The translations under genes and the position numbers were made by a program. The notes beneath the pieces were generated by a model. That model had not been told where the DNA came from, ran no database searches, and saw only the letters and a program-made list of their open reading frames with translations. This document shows positions 7,779-16,813 of a stretch of 64,000 nucleotides of DNA, piece by piece (position 1 is the first letter of the stretch; the number at the start of each line of letters is the position of its first letter). Source of the stretch: Terrimonas pollutisoli (GTDB lineage Bacteria > Bacteroidota > Bacteroidia > Chitinophagales > Chitinophagaceae); NCBI RefSeq assembly GCF_029360765.1, contig NZ_JARKNA010000022.1:1-64000 (forward strand), given 5' to 3'.

Positions 7779-7885
7779 TTTTCTTAGCTGATAAAACATT
7801 TGAGAGAGTGCCACTGGATACCCCTGTTGAGACTGTGCTACTTTAATTGAAAATTGATGGAAAAGTGCAATGCCGATTTGCCGTC

Positions 7886-7916
7886 TTTCTAAGGCAGGCC
7901 CAAACCCTTAACTTTG
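7886..7916 (+). promoter_or_regulatory. Candidate promoter of gcdH (TTTC-N19-TAACTTTG)
   Basis: TAACTTTG (7909-7916) is an exact Bacteroidota -7 match, and TTTC (7886-7889) lies 19 bases upstream in the -33 position. The leader to the ATG would be about 15 to 20 bases. Confidence 0.5.
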
Positions 7917-7938
7917 CGCCAAATAAAATGATTGCTCT

Positions 7939-9123
7939 ATGGCTGCCCGTACAGATCTTTTTCAAAGCCCGGATTATTTTAATATAGATGACTTGCTTAC
8001 CGAAGAACATAAACATGTCCGTGAAGCCGTTCGTGGATATGTGAAGAAAGAGATTTCTCCGGTTATTGAGGATTATGCGCAAAAAGCTGAATTTCCTCAA
8101 CAAATTGTAAAGCAGTTGGGTGATCTCGGTTGCTTCGGGCCTACCATACCGGTAGAGTATGGCGGCGGCGGTTTGGATTATATCAGCTACGGATTGATGA
8201 TGCAGGAATTGGAACGTGGAGATAGCGGTATTCGTTCCACCGCATCTGTGCAGGGATCATTGGTGATGTTTCCTATATATGCCTATGGAAGCGAAGAGCA
8301 ACGCAAAAAATATTTACCCAAACTGGCAAGCGGTGAATGGCTGGGCTGTTTTGGATTGACAGAGCCCAATCATGGGAGCGATCCATCCAGTATGCTGACC
8401 AATATAAAGGATGCCGGTGATCATGTTATTTTGAATGGCGCTAAGATGTGGATCAGCAATGCGCCTTTTTCACAGGTAGCCGTGGTGTGGGCAAGGGATG
8501 AGGAGAATGTGATCAGGGGTTTGATTGTTGAAAGAGGCATGGAAGGATTTACTACACCGACTACTCATGGAAAATGGAGTTTGCGGGCCAGTGCCACCGG
8601 TGAATTGGTTTTTGATAATGTGAAAGTGCCGAAGGAAAATATTTTTCCTGGTATAAAGGGATTAAAGGGGCCGCTGGGCTGTTTGACAAAAGCCCGTTAT
8701 GGAATAGCCTGGGGTGTGATCGGCGCCGCCATGGATTGCTACGACACGGCATTGCGCTATTCAAAAGAACGGGTGCAGTTTGATAAACCAATTGGCGGGT
8801 TTCAATTGCAGCAAAAAAAACTGGCGGAGATGATTACCGAAATCACCAAGGCGCAGTTATTAAACTGGCGGCTTGGCGTATTGATGAATGAAGAAAAGGC
8901 AACACCACAACAGGTAAGTATGGCAAAAAGAAATGGCTGCGAGGTCGCCGCGGATATATGCCGGGATGCAAGACAAATGCTCGGTGCTATGGGGATCACC
9001 GGCGAGTATTCCGTGATGCGCCATATGATGAATCTTGAAAGTGTGATCACCTATGAGGGAACACACGATATTCACTTGTTGATAACAGGAATGGATGTGA
9101 CGGGGATCAATGCGTTTAAGTAA
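7939..9123 (+). CDS. gcdH: Acyl-CoA dehydrogenase, probable glutaryl-CoA dehydrogenase
   Basis: The 394-residue FAD enzyme has the whole acyl-CoA dehydrogenase fold: GLTEPNHGSDP and WISNAPFS in the middle, RVQFDKPIGGFQLQQ, and a C-terminal YEGTHDIH with the catalytic Glu at residue 373. The Glu position and the FGLTEPNHGSDPSSM block match glutaryl-CoA dehydrogenases, which convert glutaryl-CoA to crotonyl-CoA. That step is downstream of 2-oxoadipate in tryptophan and lysine breakdown and fits the kynurenine genes 2 kb away. A generic short-chain acyl-CoA dehydrogenase is the alternative. Confidence 0.88.
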   Translation: MAARTDLFQSPDYFNIDDLLTEEHKHVREAVRGYVKKEISPVIEDYAQKAEFPQQIVKQLGDLGCFGPTIPVEYGGGGLDYISYGLMMQELERGDSGIRSTASVQGSLVMFPIYAYGSEEQRKKYLPKLASGEWLGCFGLTEPNHGSDPSSMLTNIKDAGDHVILNGAKMWISNAPFSQVAVVWARDEENVIRGLIVERGMEGFTTPTTHGKWSLRASATGELVFDNVKVPKENIFPGIKGLKGPLGCLTKARYGIAWGVIGAAMDCYDTALRYSKERVQFDKPIGGFQLQQKKLAEMITEITKAQLLNWRLGVLMNEEKATPQQVSMAKRNGCEVAADICRDARQMLGAMGITGEYSVMRHMMNLESVITYEGTHDIHLLITGMDVTGINAFK

Positions 9124-9229
9124 GAAAGACCCCCTGTCTCCCTAAAGAGGGAACTTAGGTTGTAGTACCCGCTTTTGTTTTTGTAAGTTCTTTAAAGTTG
9201 TAGTTGATTGGGTGTAGCCAAGCTTTCGT

Positions 9230-9267
9230 TTTTCATGGCATCGTCCCTTGCGTCGCACACTTCAACA
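9230..9267 (+). repeat. TTTTCATGGCATC dispersed repeat, copy 1
   Basis: TTTTCATGGCATC is followed by CCCTTGCGTCGCACACTTC. The same word and a similar tail occur at 51475-51510, and the word recurs at 51518-51530. Confidence 0.5.
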
Positions 9268-9298
9268 ACAGTAGTTTTAATCAGCTTTTATCATAATG

Positions 9299-9315
9299 CT
9301 CCGATTTTATCGGAG
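9299..9315. terminator. Hairpin between gcdH and aroK
   Basis: CTCCGAT-TTT-ATCGGAG is a perfect 7-base stem followed by TGTTT. It may be a weak terminator for gcdH or part of the start-adjacent repeat that follows. Confidence 0.4.
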
Positions 9316-9327
9316 TGTTTCAAAATA

Positions 9328-9346
9328 CCCCTTTAGGGGATAGGGG
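9328..9346 (+). repeat. CCCCTTTAGGGG palindrome directly before aroK
   Basis: CCCCTTTAGGGG plus ATAGGGG ends one base before the ATG. The flanks TTTCAAAATAC and ATAGGGG are shared with the unit at 28069. Confidence 0.65.
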
Positions 9347-9347
9347 C

Positions 9348-9854
9348 ATGAAGATATTTCTTATCGGCTTTATGGGTTCGGGCAAAACACACTGGGGACG
9401 GCTATTGAGCCAGAAACTCGGTTTGCCTTTTTTTGATCTCGATGAACAAGTAGTGAATGCCGAGAATAAATCTATTAATGACATTTTCGGGCAAAACGGC
9501 GAAGAATATTTCCGGCAAAAAGAAAAAGAGGTCTTGCATATTATTACCGAAAGTCATGCGACTTTTGTGATGTCATGCGGCGGAGGCGCCCCTTGCTACT
9601 ATAACAATATTGAATATATGAACCGCTCCGGCACTACGGTTTGGCTCAATACATCCTGCGATACGCTATTCAAACGTTTATTAAAAGAGAAAGAACAACG
9701 GCCCTTGTTGAAGGCATTATCGGATGACCAGATGATGTCGTTTATTAAAAAAAAATATGCGGATCGCCGGATCTATTACGAACAAGCCGATACCATTATA
9801 GATGACGAGAATATTACATTAGATAAGTTTATTGAAAAAGTTTTTCATGCATAA
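9348..9854 (+). CDS. aroK: Shikimate kinase
   Basis: The enzyme phosphorylates shikimate in aromatic amino acid synthesis. Starting at 9348 gives 168 residues with the P-loop GFMGSGKT at residues 7-14, FFDLDE for the shikimate-binding Asp, FRQKE, and SCGGGAP for the glycine-rich loop. An upstream TTG start would read through the CCCCTTTAGGGG repeat and is unlikely. The gene overlaps the next start codon by a few bases, so the two are probably co-translated. Confidence 0.95.
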   Translation: MKIFLIGFMGSGKTHWGRLLSQKLGLPFFDLDEQVVNAENKSINDIFGQNGEEYFRQKEKEVLHIITESHATFVMSCGGGAPCYYNNIEYMNRSGTTVWLNTSCDTLFKRLLKEKEQRPLLKALSDDQMMSFIKKKYADRRIYYEQADTIIDDENITLDKFIEKVFHA

Positions 9855-10239
9855 ATTATTTTTATCGGTTGGTGCTTTATTGGGAGGTGTAGCAGTGGCT
9901 CTTGGCGCTTTCGGCGCACATGGTTTAAAAAAGATCGTGCCTCCTGAAACCGTCAATACATTTCAAACAGGAGTGCAATACCAGATGTATCATGCCCTGG
10001 CGCTGATCGCCGTGGGCATTGCTTTTGAACGATTCCCCAATAAGTTCATGACATGGGCAGGCGCCTGTTTCGGTATAGGCATGCTGCTTTTTTCAGGATC
10101 ACTCTACCTGCTTACAATTTTAAAGGCAACAGGCAAAGTAGGATTGGAAGGACTAGGTATCATCACACCCTTTGGCGGCCTGTTCTTCATTGTTGGCTGG
10201 GTCTTATTATTTGTGGGTGTAATGAAAAGCAGTCTATAG
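9847..10239 (+). CDS. DUF423 family small membrane protein
   Basis: The 130-residue protein has four hydrophobic segments and the family pattern GALLGGVAVALGAFGAHGLK near the N-terminus, FQTGVQYQMYHALALI, and GGLFFIVGWVLL near the end. The function of DUF423 proteins (E. coli YgdD type) is not established. The ATG at 9847 overlaps the aroK stop; a start at 9832 would overlap it further. Confidence 0.88.
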   Translation: MHKLFLSVGALLGGVAVALGAFGAHGLKKIVPPETVNTFQTGVQYQMYHALALIAVGIAFERFPNKFMTWAGACFGIGMLLFSGSLYLLTILKATGKVGLEGLGIITPFGGLFFIVGWVLLFVGVMKSSL

Positions 10240-12165
10240 TGGTAGCGTTAAGATCGTAGTTGTGCCTACAGTATTTTCAATCTGGTAAGAACCACCGATG
10301 CTTTCCATCCTTTTCGCAATATTCTTCAATCCATTTCCAAATTGCCTGATCTTTTGCAGGTCGATACCAATGCCATTGTCCATTATCCGGATGATTAAGT
10401 CCCTGTCAATGGTGAAATCAATTTTTAATTCCGAAGCCCTGGAATGCTTCAACACATTGTTCAGTGTTTCTTTGACGCACAGAAAGAGATTGCGCCGCTT
10501 ATCGCCGGTAAGTTCGGTAGGTTCTATTTGATCCGGGGTTGAGATCTTGCAAATGATAGGAGTGTTTTCAAAATATTCAATCGCATAAGACCGGATATAA
10601 GAAACAAGGTTGTCAATCGTGTCATTGCCACTATTCATACTCCAGATAATCGCATTCATTTTATTGAGTACTTCATCCGCCGAGGTGGATATTTTTTCAA
10701 TTTCAATTGGGGTATTTTCTTTCATCTTATTGCGGGCTATTTCACTCATCAGCCTGATGGCTGTCATGCCCGACCCCAGTTCGTCATGCATATCTGCGGA
10801 AATGCGTTCCCTTTCCTGTTGCTGTGCTTTGTAGATGGCAATTTCTTTTTCATATTCATTGAGCTGGTTCTTAGCTTTCAATTGCTCTCTTTCTCTTGTC
10901 TGCGCAATCAGCCGGCGTTTGTTTTTGTGATTAAGACCCAGCAAAAAGAATATCAGTTCCAGCAATAGCCCAATTTCATAATAGAACAAAGAAGATCCGA
11001 AAATGGCGGGCAGATTTCTGGGGACAATATTGCCTGTTAACATTAGCAGAGAGAAAAGTGAGAACAACAGGAGGAAGAGATTACCCCAAAACAGGTAGAC
11101 CAGCAACTTGTCCTGCCAATGCCGGGTAGAGTAGACAAGAAAGATTACTATCATGGCCAGTAGCAGCAGCTTGGTAGTATTTTCAATTTTATTTTCCAAC
11201 GGGAAATTATAGGTGAAGTAGTGCACGTAAGTATAAAGCAAGGTGGAAACGACCAGCAGCAAAATGCCTACATTATAAATCTTGTGGAGAAAGGGGTGAC
11301 GTGTACGTGTAGCAAGGAATTTCTGCATAAACAGCATGTACATCAGGATGCCCGTATTTTGCATGATAAGATCAAGATAGGTCTCCTGGAAAAAACTAAA
11401 CCAGCTGGTATGATAGCTGTGAATCGCCTTTATAAAAAGCATCAATCCCAGGAAGAAAGCATAACCGGAATAATAAAGAAACTCCTGGTTGCCGCCCTGT
11501 GAATAAGTAGCCAGCGAAAACAAGATCATCATCATCAGCAGGCCGCAGAAAAGATAAGTGATGATCTTTGACTCCATTTGGGTGGCGTCAAGGGCTTTCA
11601 CATAGGAGCTCAAAAATTCAGGGCTCATGAGGCTTGGCCGGAGGACGTTCAGGTGAGTTCTGACAGGTGTTAATTCAATAATCAGCGTGGCAGAGTCATG
11701 GGCCGGGAGAGTGATGAGGCGGTAACTGATCTCTTTTGGCTTTTCGGGAAGAATAGAAGGGAGTCTTTGTAACTGGTTTCCCACCAATCGGTACAATTGT
11801 ATATCCCAAAAATAGAGCCATGGAAAAAACCAGCAGGAATGCGTCGTATCTGAGGTGTTGGAAATTTTGAACCGCAGGATCGCCTTTTTGGTGACGTTGC
11901 TTTCAGGAACAAACCTGTCTTTTCGTGTCATACGGCTAAAGGCGAGTTGGCTATATTCCTCTGCTACTGTTTTAGTGGGATCGATATAAGTGAATTCAAT
12001 TTTCGCTGCTATTTCCTGCGATAGCGTTATTTTACTGATATCGATATATGGAATTTGAGCCGTGTCCGGGTTTATGACAGGTCCGGGTTGGGCAACCAGG
12101 TTTTCCACAAGTAGTAATAAAAAGAATATTGGAAAAAACCGATAGTTGCCCATATTGCAGTTCAT
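10234..12165 (-). CDS. 7TM sensor histidine kinase (7TMR-DISM with NarL-type kinase core)
   Basis: A signal peptide leads into a periplasmic beta-rich domain (about residues 45-185, 7TMR-DISMED2-like), then seven membrane segments (about 200-400), a coiled linker, a HisKA_3 dimerisation box with DMHDELGSG at 458-466 (phospho-accepting His460), and a HATPase domain with NVLKHSRA, DNGIGID and GNGLKNI. The ATP-binding boxes look intact. Its 3' end overlaps the convergent DUF423 gene by about six bases. No response regulator lies next to it, so its partner is unknown. Confidence 0.9.
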   Translation of the reverse strand: MNCNMGNYRFFPIFFLLLLVENLVAQPGPVINPDTAQIPYIDISKITLSQEIAAKIEFTYIDPTKTVAEEYSQLAFSRMTRKDRFVPESNVTKKAILRFKISNTSDTTHSCWFFPWLYFWDIQLYRLVGNQLQRLPSILPEKPKEISYRLITLPAHDSATLIIELTPVRTHLNVLRPSLMSPEFLSSYVKALDATQMESKIITYLFCGLLMMMILFSLATYSQGGNQEFLYYSGYAFFLGLMLFIKAIHSYHTSWFSFFQETYLDLIMQNTGILMYMLFMQKFLATRTRHPFLHKIYNVGILLLVVSTLLYTYVHYFTYNFPLENKIENTTKLLLLAMIVIFLVYSTRHWQDKLLVYLFWGNLFLLLFSLFSLLMLTGNIVPRNLPAIFGSSLFYYEIGLLLELIFFLLGLNHKNKRRLIAQTREREQLKAKNQLNEYEKEIAIYKAQQQERERISADMHDELGSGMTAIRLMSEIARNKMKENTPIEIEKISTSADEVLNKMNAIIWSMNSGNDTIDNLVSYIRSYAIEYFENTPIICKISTPDQIEPTELTGDKRRNLFLCVKETLNNVLKHSRASELKIDFTIDRDLIIRIMDNGIGIDLQKIRQFGNGLKNIAKRMESIGGSYQIENTVGTTTILTLPL

Positions 12166-12321
12166 TGGTAAAGAATAGTCAAATTTAATGCTTGATGATT
12201 TGTTTTAATAGTTTAACAGCTACCACTTTCAGGTAATTTTGATTATTATTTATCGTTATCCAATGGGCTAAAGGAAACATTCGCATCGCTTTCATGGCCC
12301 GATGAAAATTGCAAACTACAT

Positions 12322-12329
12322 TATCTTTG
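12322..12329 (+). promoter_or_regulatory. Candidate -7 element (TATCTTTG) of ftsK
   Basis: An exact TAnnTTTG match ends 5 bases before the chosen ATG. This argues for the start at 12335 rather than 12302 and for a leaderless or nearly leaderless transcript. Confidence 0.45.
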
Positions 12330-12334
12330 CCGCC

Positions 12335-14956
12335 ATGGCCAATAAGCAGAAAAAGACCACCGCCAAAAAAGTGAAAGCCGACCCGAAGAAAGCTGAGGCA
12401 AAACCTTTTAAACCGGATACAGAAGAAAAAATTGACTGGAAAGAGCTTGCCCGCGACGAACGGACCTGGAAAATCACCGGCGCCGTTTTCTTATTAATCG
12501 CCATTTTCCTTTTCATTGCTTTTATCTCTTATTTTTTTACGTGGAAAGAGGACCAGGACAAAGTTTTCAGGGATGGCCTTTTGTTCAATAATGATATTAA
12601 AGTCTCCAACCTGCTGGGACGCCTCGGCGCCATTGTTTCGCATTTTTTTATTTATAAGGGGTTCGGTGTTGCCTCGCTACTCATCGGTACTTTCTTTTTT
12701 GTAGTAGGTACCAACCTGTTGGTAAACCGCAAAGTATTTTCCATTTGGCGCAACCTTAAATATGTAACCATTGGTTTATTGGTGCTATCAGTTTCCCTGG
12801 CATTTATTTTATCCAATAGCGAGTTTCGTTTTGGTGGCGGTGTGGGTAACCTTATCAGCAATTGGCTGATTGGAATTTTCGGCAATTTCGGTACGGCAGC
12901 TTTGCTGTTCGTTGTTGCCTTTGCCTATATCATCTGGCAATTCAATCCAAGTTTTAATGTGCCGATACGCAAACAAAAGCCGGTTACGATTGCAGATGAG
13001 GTGATTGAAAATCTGAAAGAGGAAGGAGAGGAAGAAGAAATACCGGTGATACCCGGCGCAAAAACCATCAATGACAAGTATGCGGAAGCAACGGCATCGG
13101 ACCAAAAAGGCAATAGCTTGAAGAATAATGCCGGTATGCTTGACCTCACCATCAACGACAGCCTTGGCAAACATGAAATGCAGATGGTTGAAAAAGACGA
13201 TGCAGGTGAGGACCTCCTGATGGATGATCAGCTAATTGAGAAAGAAATGGTGTCGGATATCCTGCACAAGTATGAAGATTATCCGACGGAACCCGTCCAG
13301 GAATTGAAAAAAGACTTCGACGTCCCGCCACCATCGCAAAAACCTAAAAAGGAAATACCGGTCAGTAACCTGGAGCTTGAAATAAATACAGATCCTCAAC
13401 CAGCACTAGAAGAGGAAGACGTGATAGAAGCTGAGCCCGAAAAACTGGCTCCATATGAACCTACATTGGATCTAAAGAATTATAAGTACCCGAGCCTTGA
13501 CTTGCTCGAAACACATGGCAGTGAAAAAATAATACAGGATCCTGCAGAATTGGAGAATAACAAGAACCAGATCATCGCTACTCTTCGAAATTATGCTATC
13601 GAAATTCAAAAGATCAGTGCCACAGTAGGCCCTACTGTTACTTTATATGAAATAGTTCCTGCTGCCGGCGTTCGGATATCCCGTATCAAAAACCTGGAAG
13701 ATGACATAGCACTGAGCCTTGCTGCGTTGGGCATACGTATCATTGCACCGATACCTGGTAAAGGAACGATTGGTATTGAAGTGCCAAATGCTAAGAAGAC
13801 CATTGTAAGTATGCGGACACTGCTTGACTCTGATAAATTCAAGCAAAATAATTTCTCGTTGCCGATCGCCATTGGTAAAAAAATCAATAACGAAAACTTT
13901 ATCGTTGACCTGGCAAGTATGCCCCACTTGCTGATGGCAGGTGCTACCGGCCAGGGTAAATCGGTTGGATTGAATGCTATTCTGGTTTCGCTGTTGTATT
14001 GCAAACATCCATCCCAGTTGAAGTTTGTGCTGGTGGATCCGAAAAAAGTAGAGCTGAGTGTGTATAGCACAATTTCCAATCATTTTTTGGCCAAGCTTCC
14101 CAACGAAGAAGATGCTATTATCACCGATACAAAAAAAGTGATCAATACGCTGAATGCTTTGTGTATTGAAATGGATAATCGCTATGACCTGTTGAAGGAA
14201 GCCGGTTGCCGTAATATCAAAGAATATAACACCAAGTTCATTGCAAGAAAGCTAAATCCGCAGAAGGGTCACCAATTTTTACCGTTTATTGTTTTAGTGG
14301 TGGATGAATTCGCTGACCTGATCATGACAGCGGGTAAAGAAGTAGAAATGCCGATAGCCAGGCTTGCCCAGCTGGCCCGTGCTGTAGGAATACATTTGAT
14401 CATCGCCACACAAAGACCATCGGTAAATATCATCACCGGTACCATCAAAGCTAACTTCCCGGCACGTATCGCTTTTAAAGTGAGTAGTAAGATCGACAGT
14501 CGGACAATTTTAGATGCGGGTGGAGCCGAACAGTTGATTGGTAAAGGCGATATGCTGATCAGTTATAATGGTGAAATTGTTCGTCTGCAGTGTGCATTTG
14601 TCGATACACCTGAGGTGGATAAAATTGCCGACTTTATCGGCTACCAGGAAGGTTATCCACAAGCATTCCTGTTGCCGGAATATATTGACGAAAAAGACCT
14701 GGAGGGTAAAGAGTTTGACCTTTCCGACCGGGATTCTTTATTTGAAGATGCAGCCCGCCTTATTGTTCAAAATCAAGTTGGTTCTACTTCACTATTGCAA
14801 CGCCGGATGAAACTGGGTTATAACCGGGCTGGTCGTTTAATGGATCAGCTCGAAGCAGCCGGTATAGTAGGAGCCAACCAGGGAAGTAAAGCAAGAGAAG
14901 TACTGATCAAAACCGAAATGGATCTTCAGCAACATTTAGATACATTAGGTTATTAA
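12335..14956 (+). CDS. ftsK: DNA translocase FtsK
   Basis: The division-linked DNA pump moves chromosome ends through the septum. Starting at 12335 gives 873 residues: a Lys-rich N-terminus, four membrane segments (about residues 50-200), an acidic linker, the motor with Walker A GATGQGKS at 536-543 and Walker B FIVLVVDEFADL, and the C-terminal winged-helix gamma domain (LLQRRMKLGYNRAGRLMDQLE). The reading from 12302 would cross the promoter-like element and adds 11 residues. lolA follows in the same direction. Confidence 0.96.
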   Translation: MANKQKKTTAKKVKADPKKAEAKPFKPDTEEKIDWKELARDERTWKITGAVFLLIAIFLFIAFISYFFTWKEDQDKVFRDGLLFNNDIKVSNLLGRLGAIVSHFFIYKGFGVASLLIGTFFFVVGTNLLVNRKVFSIWRNLKYVTIGLLVLSVSLAFILSNSEFRFGGGVGNLISNWLIGIFGNFGTAALLFVVAFAYIIWQFNPSFNVPIRKQKPVTIADEVIENLKEEGEEEEIPVIPGAKTINDKYAEATASDQKGNSLKNNAGMLDLTINDSLGKHEMQMVEKDDAGEDLLMDDQLIEKEMVSDILHKYEDYPTEPVQELKKDFDVPPPSQKPKKEIPVSNLELEINTDPQPALEEEDVIEAEPEKLAPYEPTLDLKNYKYPSLDLLETHGSEKIIQDPAELENNKNQIIATLRNYAIEIQKISATVGPTVTLYEIVPAAGVRISRIKNLEDDIALSLAALGIRIIAPIPGKGTIGIEVPNAKKTIVSMRTLLDSDKFKQNNFSLPIAIGKKINNENFIVDLASMPHLLMAGATGQGKSVGLNAILVSLLYCKHPSQLKFVLVDPKKVELSVYSTISNHFLAKLPNEEDAIITDTKKVINTLNALCIEMDNRYDLLKEAGCRNIKEYNTKFIARKLNPQKGHQFLPFIVLVVDEFADLIMTAGKEVEMPIARLAQLARAVGIHLIIATQRPSVNIITGTIKANFPARIAFKVSSKIDSRTILDAGGAEQLIGKGDMLISYNGEIVRLQCAFVDTPEVDKIADFIGYQEGYPQAFLLPEYIDEKDLEGKEFDLSDRDSLFEDAARLIVQNQVGSTSLLQRRMKLGYNRAGRLMDQLEAAGIVGANQGSKAREVLIKTEMDLQQHLDTLGY

Positions 14957-14996
14957 CCTGTTAAGAAAAATTCACCCTTTGCAACCCGGTACGGTC

Positions 14997-15030
14997 ATTG
15001 CCAGTCTATAGACGTAATTACTTATTTTTG
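14997..15030 (+). promoter_or_regulatory. Candidate promoter of lolA (ATTG-N22-TATTTTTG)
   Basis: TATTTTTG (15023-15030) is an exact -7 match and ATTG is at 14997-15000. The leader would be about 40 bases. Confidence 0.45.
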
Positions 15031-15075
15031 CACCCCTTTGAAAACAAAGTATTCTTTAATTTAAAATTAACAATC

Positions 15076-15723
15076 ATGCGGAAGTTATACATAGCCATGG
15101 TTTTATTGATCAGCAGTTCAGTTGTCATTGCCCAAAAAAATGATCCTGCAGCCAAGCAGGTGCTGGATGCAGTGAGTGCTAAATTCAAAACCTTTTCATC
15201 CGTGCAGGCGGGATTTGTTTACAAGGTAGAAAATGCCACCGGTAAAGCTCTTTCTAACAAAAACGGAACCGTGTGGATGAAAGGAAATAAATACAAAGTA
15301 AGTTTTGGGGGCCAGGATATTTTCAGCGACGGTAAAACGGTGTGGAATTATGATAAAAACAGTAACGAAGTAACCATTAATAATATAGATGCTTCAGGCA
15401 GTACCCTGACCCCGCAAAAGCTGTTCACTAACTTTTATGATAAAGATTTTCTTTATCTCTTAAACGGTGAGAAAAAAGTTGGTAGCAAAACGTTGCAGGA
15501 AATTGAGATGACGCCTACTGATAAAAGCAAGGCTTTTCATAAAGTGTACCTGCAGGTAGACAAAGCAGCAAAAACAATCTATAGCACTAAAGTGCTGGAG
15601 AATGGCGGTAACCGGTATACGTACACCGTAAGCACTATGAAAACAAATGCTCCGATAGCAGACAACCAGTTTGTGTTTGATAAGAGTAAGTATCCTGGTG
15701 TGGAAGTAGTGGATTTAAGATAG
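15076..15723 (+). CDS. lolA: LolA-like outer membrane lipoprotein carrier protein
   Basis: The 215-residue protein starts with a Sec signal (MRKLYIAMVLLISSSVVIAQ) and has the LolA/LolB half-barrel pattern: a repeated hydrophobic/polar strand layout, GTVWMKGNKYKVSF, and SDGKTVWNYDKNSNEV. It would carry lipoproteins across the periplasm. Position after ftsK supports the call. A start at 14998 would put 26 residues in front of the signal, so I chose 15076. A strong bidirectional terminator lies downstream. Confidence 0.88.
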   Translation: MRKLYIAMVLLISSSVVIAQKNDPAAKQVLDAVSAKFKTFSSVQAGFVYKVENATGKALSNKNGTVWMKGNKYKVSFGGQDIFSDGKTVWNYDKNSNEVTINNIDASGSTLTPQKLFTNFYDKDFLYLLNGEKKVGSKTLQEIEMTPTDKSKAFHKVYLQVDKAAKTIYSTKVLENGGNRYTYTVSTMKTNAPIADNQFVFDKSKYPGVEVVDLR

Positions 15724-15726
15724 TCG

Positions 15727-15768
15727 TCTGAACCATGATTTGGGTGGATCTAAATGGACTATGAGGAA
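15727..15768 (+). repeat. TCTGAACC/GGATT dispersed repeat, copy 3
   Basis: TCTGAACC (15727-15734) is followed by ATGATTTGGGTGGATC and by TAAATGGACTATGAGGAAAT. It begins four bases after the lolA stop codon. Confidence 0.6.
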
Positions 15769-15842
15769 ATTTGAAAAAGTTATCATTTACAAAGCGCATC
15801 TGACAATTTGGTAAAAAACAGTATAAAAAAGAACAGTATAAT

Positions 15843-15870
15843 AAAAAGGTCGCTGAAAACGACCTTTTTT
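15843..15870. terminator. Bidirectional intrinsic terminator between lolA and kdsA
   Basis: AAAAAGGTCG, a 7-base loop, then CGACCTTTTTT form a perfect 10-base stem with A and T runs on both sides. It serves two convergent genes. Confidence 0.88.
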
Positions 15871-15881
15871 ATTTCTGCTAA

Positions 15882-15913
15882 ATCTTTATAATCCACCAAA
15901 ATCCAGGTTCAGA
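15882..15913 (-). repeat. TCTGAACC/GGATT dispersed repeat, copy 4 (minus strand)
   Basis: On the minus strand it reads TCTGAACCTGGATTTTGGTG and continues GATT. The TGA inside TCTGAACC is the kdsA stop codon. Confidence 0.6.
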
Positions 15914-16730
15914 AAATTGCCTTCCTGATTTTTACCAATTGCTCCAACAAACCTTCCAACAAATCAAGCTTCAGCATATTCGCTCCATCACTTTTTGCAA
16001 CAGCAGGATTGGGGTGTGTTTCAATAAACAAACCGTCTGCCCCGGTAGCAATAGCAGCTTTTGCAATAGTGCCGATCAACTGTGGATTACCACCAGTCAC
16101 ACCCGAGGTTTGATTGGGTTGTTGGAGTGAGTGAGTAACGTCCATCACCACCGGTACTTTGTGTTCCTGCATCCAGGGAATATTTCGATAATCAACTACC
16201 AGGTCCTGGTAGCCAAAAGTCGTTCCTCTTTCAGTCAAAATGATTTTGTCGTTCCCGGTATTTTTAATTTTTTCAACCGCGAATTTCATGGATGGTCCGC
16301 TGAGAAATTGGCCCTTCTTCACATTAACTACTTTTCCTGTTTCACCAGCTGCAATCAGCAAATCGGTTTGCCGGCACAGGAATGCAGGTATCTGTAAAAT
16401 GTCAATATATTTTGCAGCGATCGCCGCTTCTTCATGTGCATGAATATCGGAGGTCGTTGGCAGTTTAAATTTTTCACCCACTTTTTGTACCAGGGCTAAT
16501 GCCGTCTCATCACCAATACCGGTAAAGGAGGAAGCACTGGTTCTGTTTGCTTTTCTATAGGAGGCTTTAAAAATATAGGGTATTCCCAGTCTTTTGCATA
16601 TCGCAGATACTTTGTCCGCTACTTCCATGATCAGTTCCTCACTTTCCACCACGCAGGGGCCAGCTATCAGAAAGAAATTTTTTTGATCAAACGATTGAGC
16701 AGCGAACAGGTCATTGAACATTTTTTCCAT
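15909..16730 (-). CDS. kdsA: 3-deoxy-8-phosphooctulonate synthase
   Basis: The enzyme condenses PEP with arabinose 5-phosphate to make KDO 8-phosphate for lipopolysaccharide. The 273 residues show LIAGPCVVESEE near residue 22, FKASYRKANRTS, TDIHAHEEA, LTERGTTFGYQDLVVD, and a C-terminal GADGLFIETHPNP. The Asn of KANRT is the metal-independent form's residue. The stop codon is supplied by a dispersed repeat. Its neighbour on the other side is divergently transcribed. Confidence 0.96.
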   Translation of the reverse strand: MEKMFNDLFAAQSFDQKNFFLIAGPCVVESEELIMEVADKVSAICKRLGIPYIFKASYRKANRTSASSFTGIGDETALALVQKVGEKFKLPTTSDIHAHEEAAIAAKYIDILQIPAFLCRQTDLLIAAGETGKVVNVKKGQFLSGPSMKFAVEKIKNTGNDKIILTERGTTFGYQDLVVDYRNIPWMQEHKVPVVMDVTHSLQQPNQTSGVTGGNPQLIGTIAKAAIATGADGLFIETHPNPAVAKSDGANMLKLDLLEGLLEQLVKIRKAIF

Positions 16731-16734
16731 GGCG

Positions 16735-16742
16735 CAAAAATA
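16735..16742 (-). promoter_or_regulatory. Candidate -7 element (TATTTTTG) of kdsA
   Basis: An exact TAnnTTTG match on the minus strand ends 4 bases before the kdsA ATG, implying a leaderless or very short leader transcript. Confidence 0.4.
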
Positions 16743-16765
16743 GTTGATAGTTTGCAGTTGTGCCG

Positions 16766-16796
16766 GTTGGTTTTTGAAGTTTAGCTTTTACTTTTG
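16766..16796 (+). promoter_or_regulatory. Candidate promoter of the threonine dehydrogenase gene
   Basis: GTTG (16766-16769), 19 bases, then TACTTTTG (16789-16796). It is back to back with the kdsA element. Confidence 0.45.
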
Positions 16797-16813
16797 AGGC
16801 CTTAAAAATATCT

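Noticed and set aside
13606..14083. Two long minus-strand open frames within ftsK
   Set aside because: They lie opposite the conserved motor domain and have no recognisable product.
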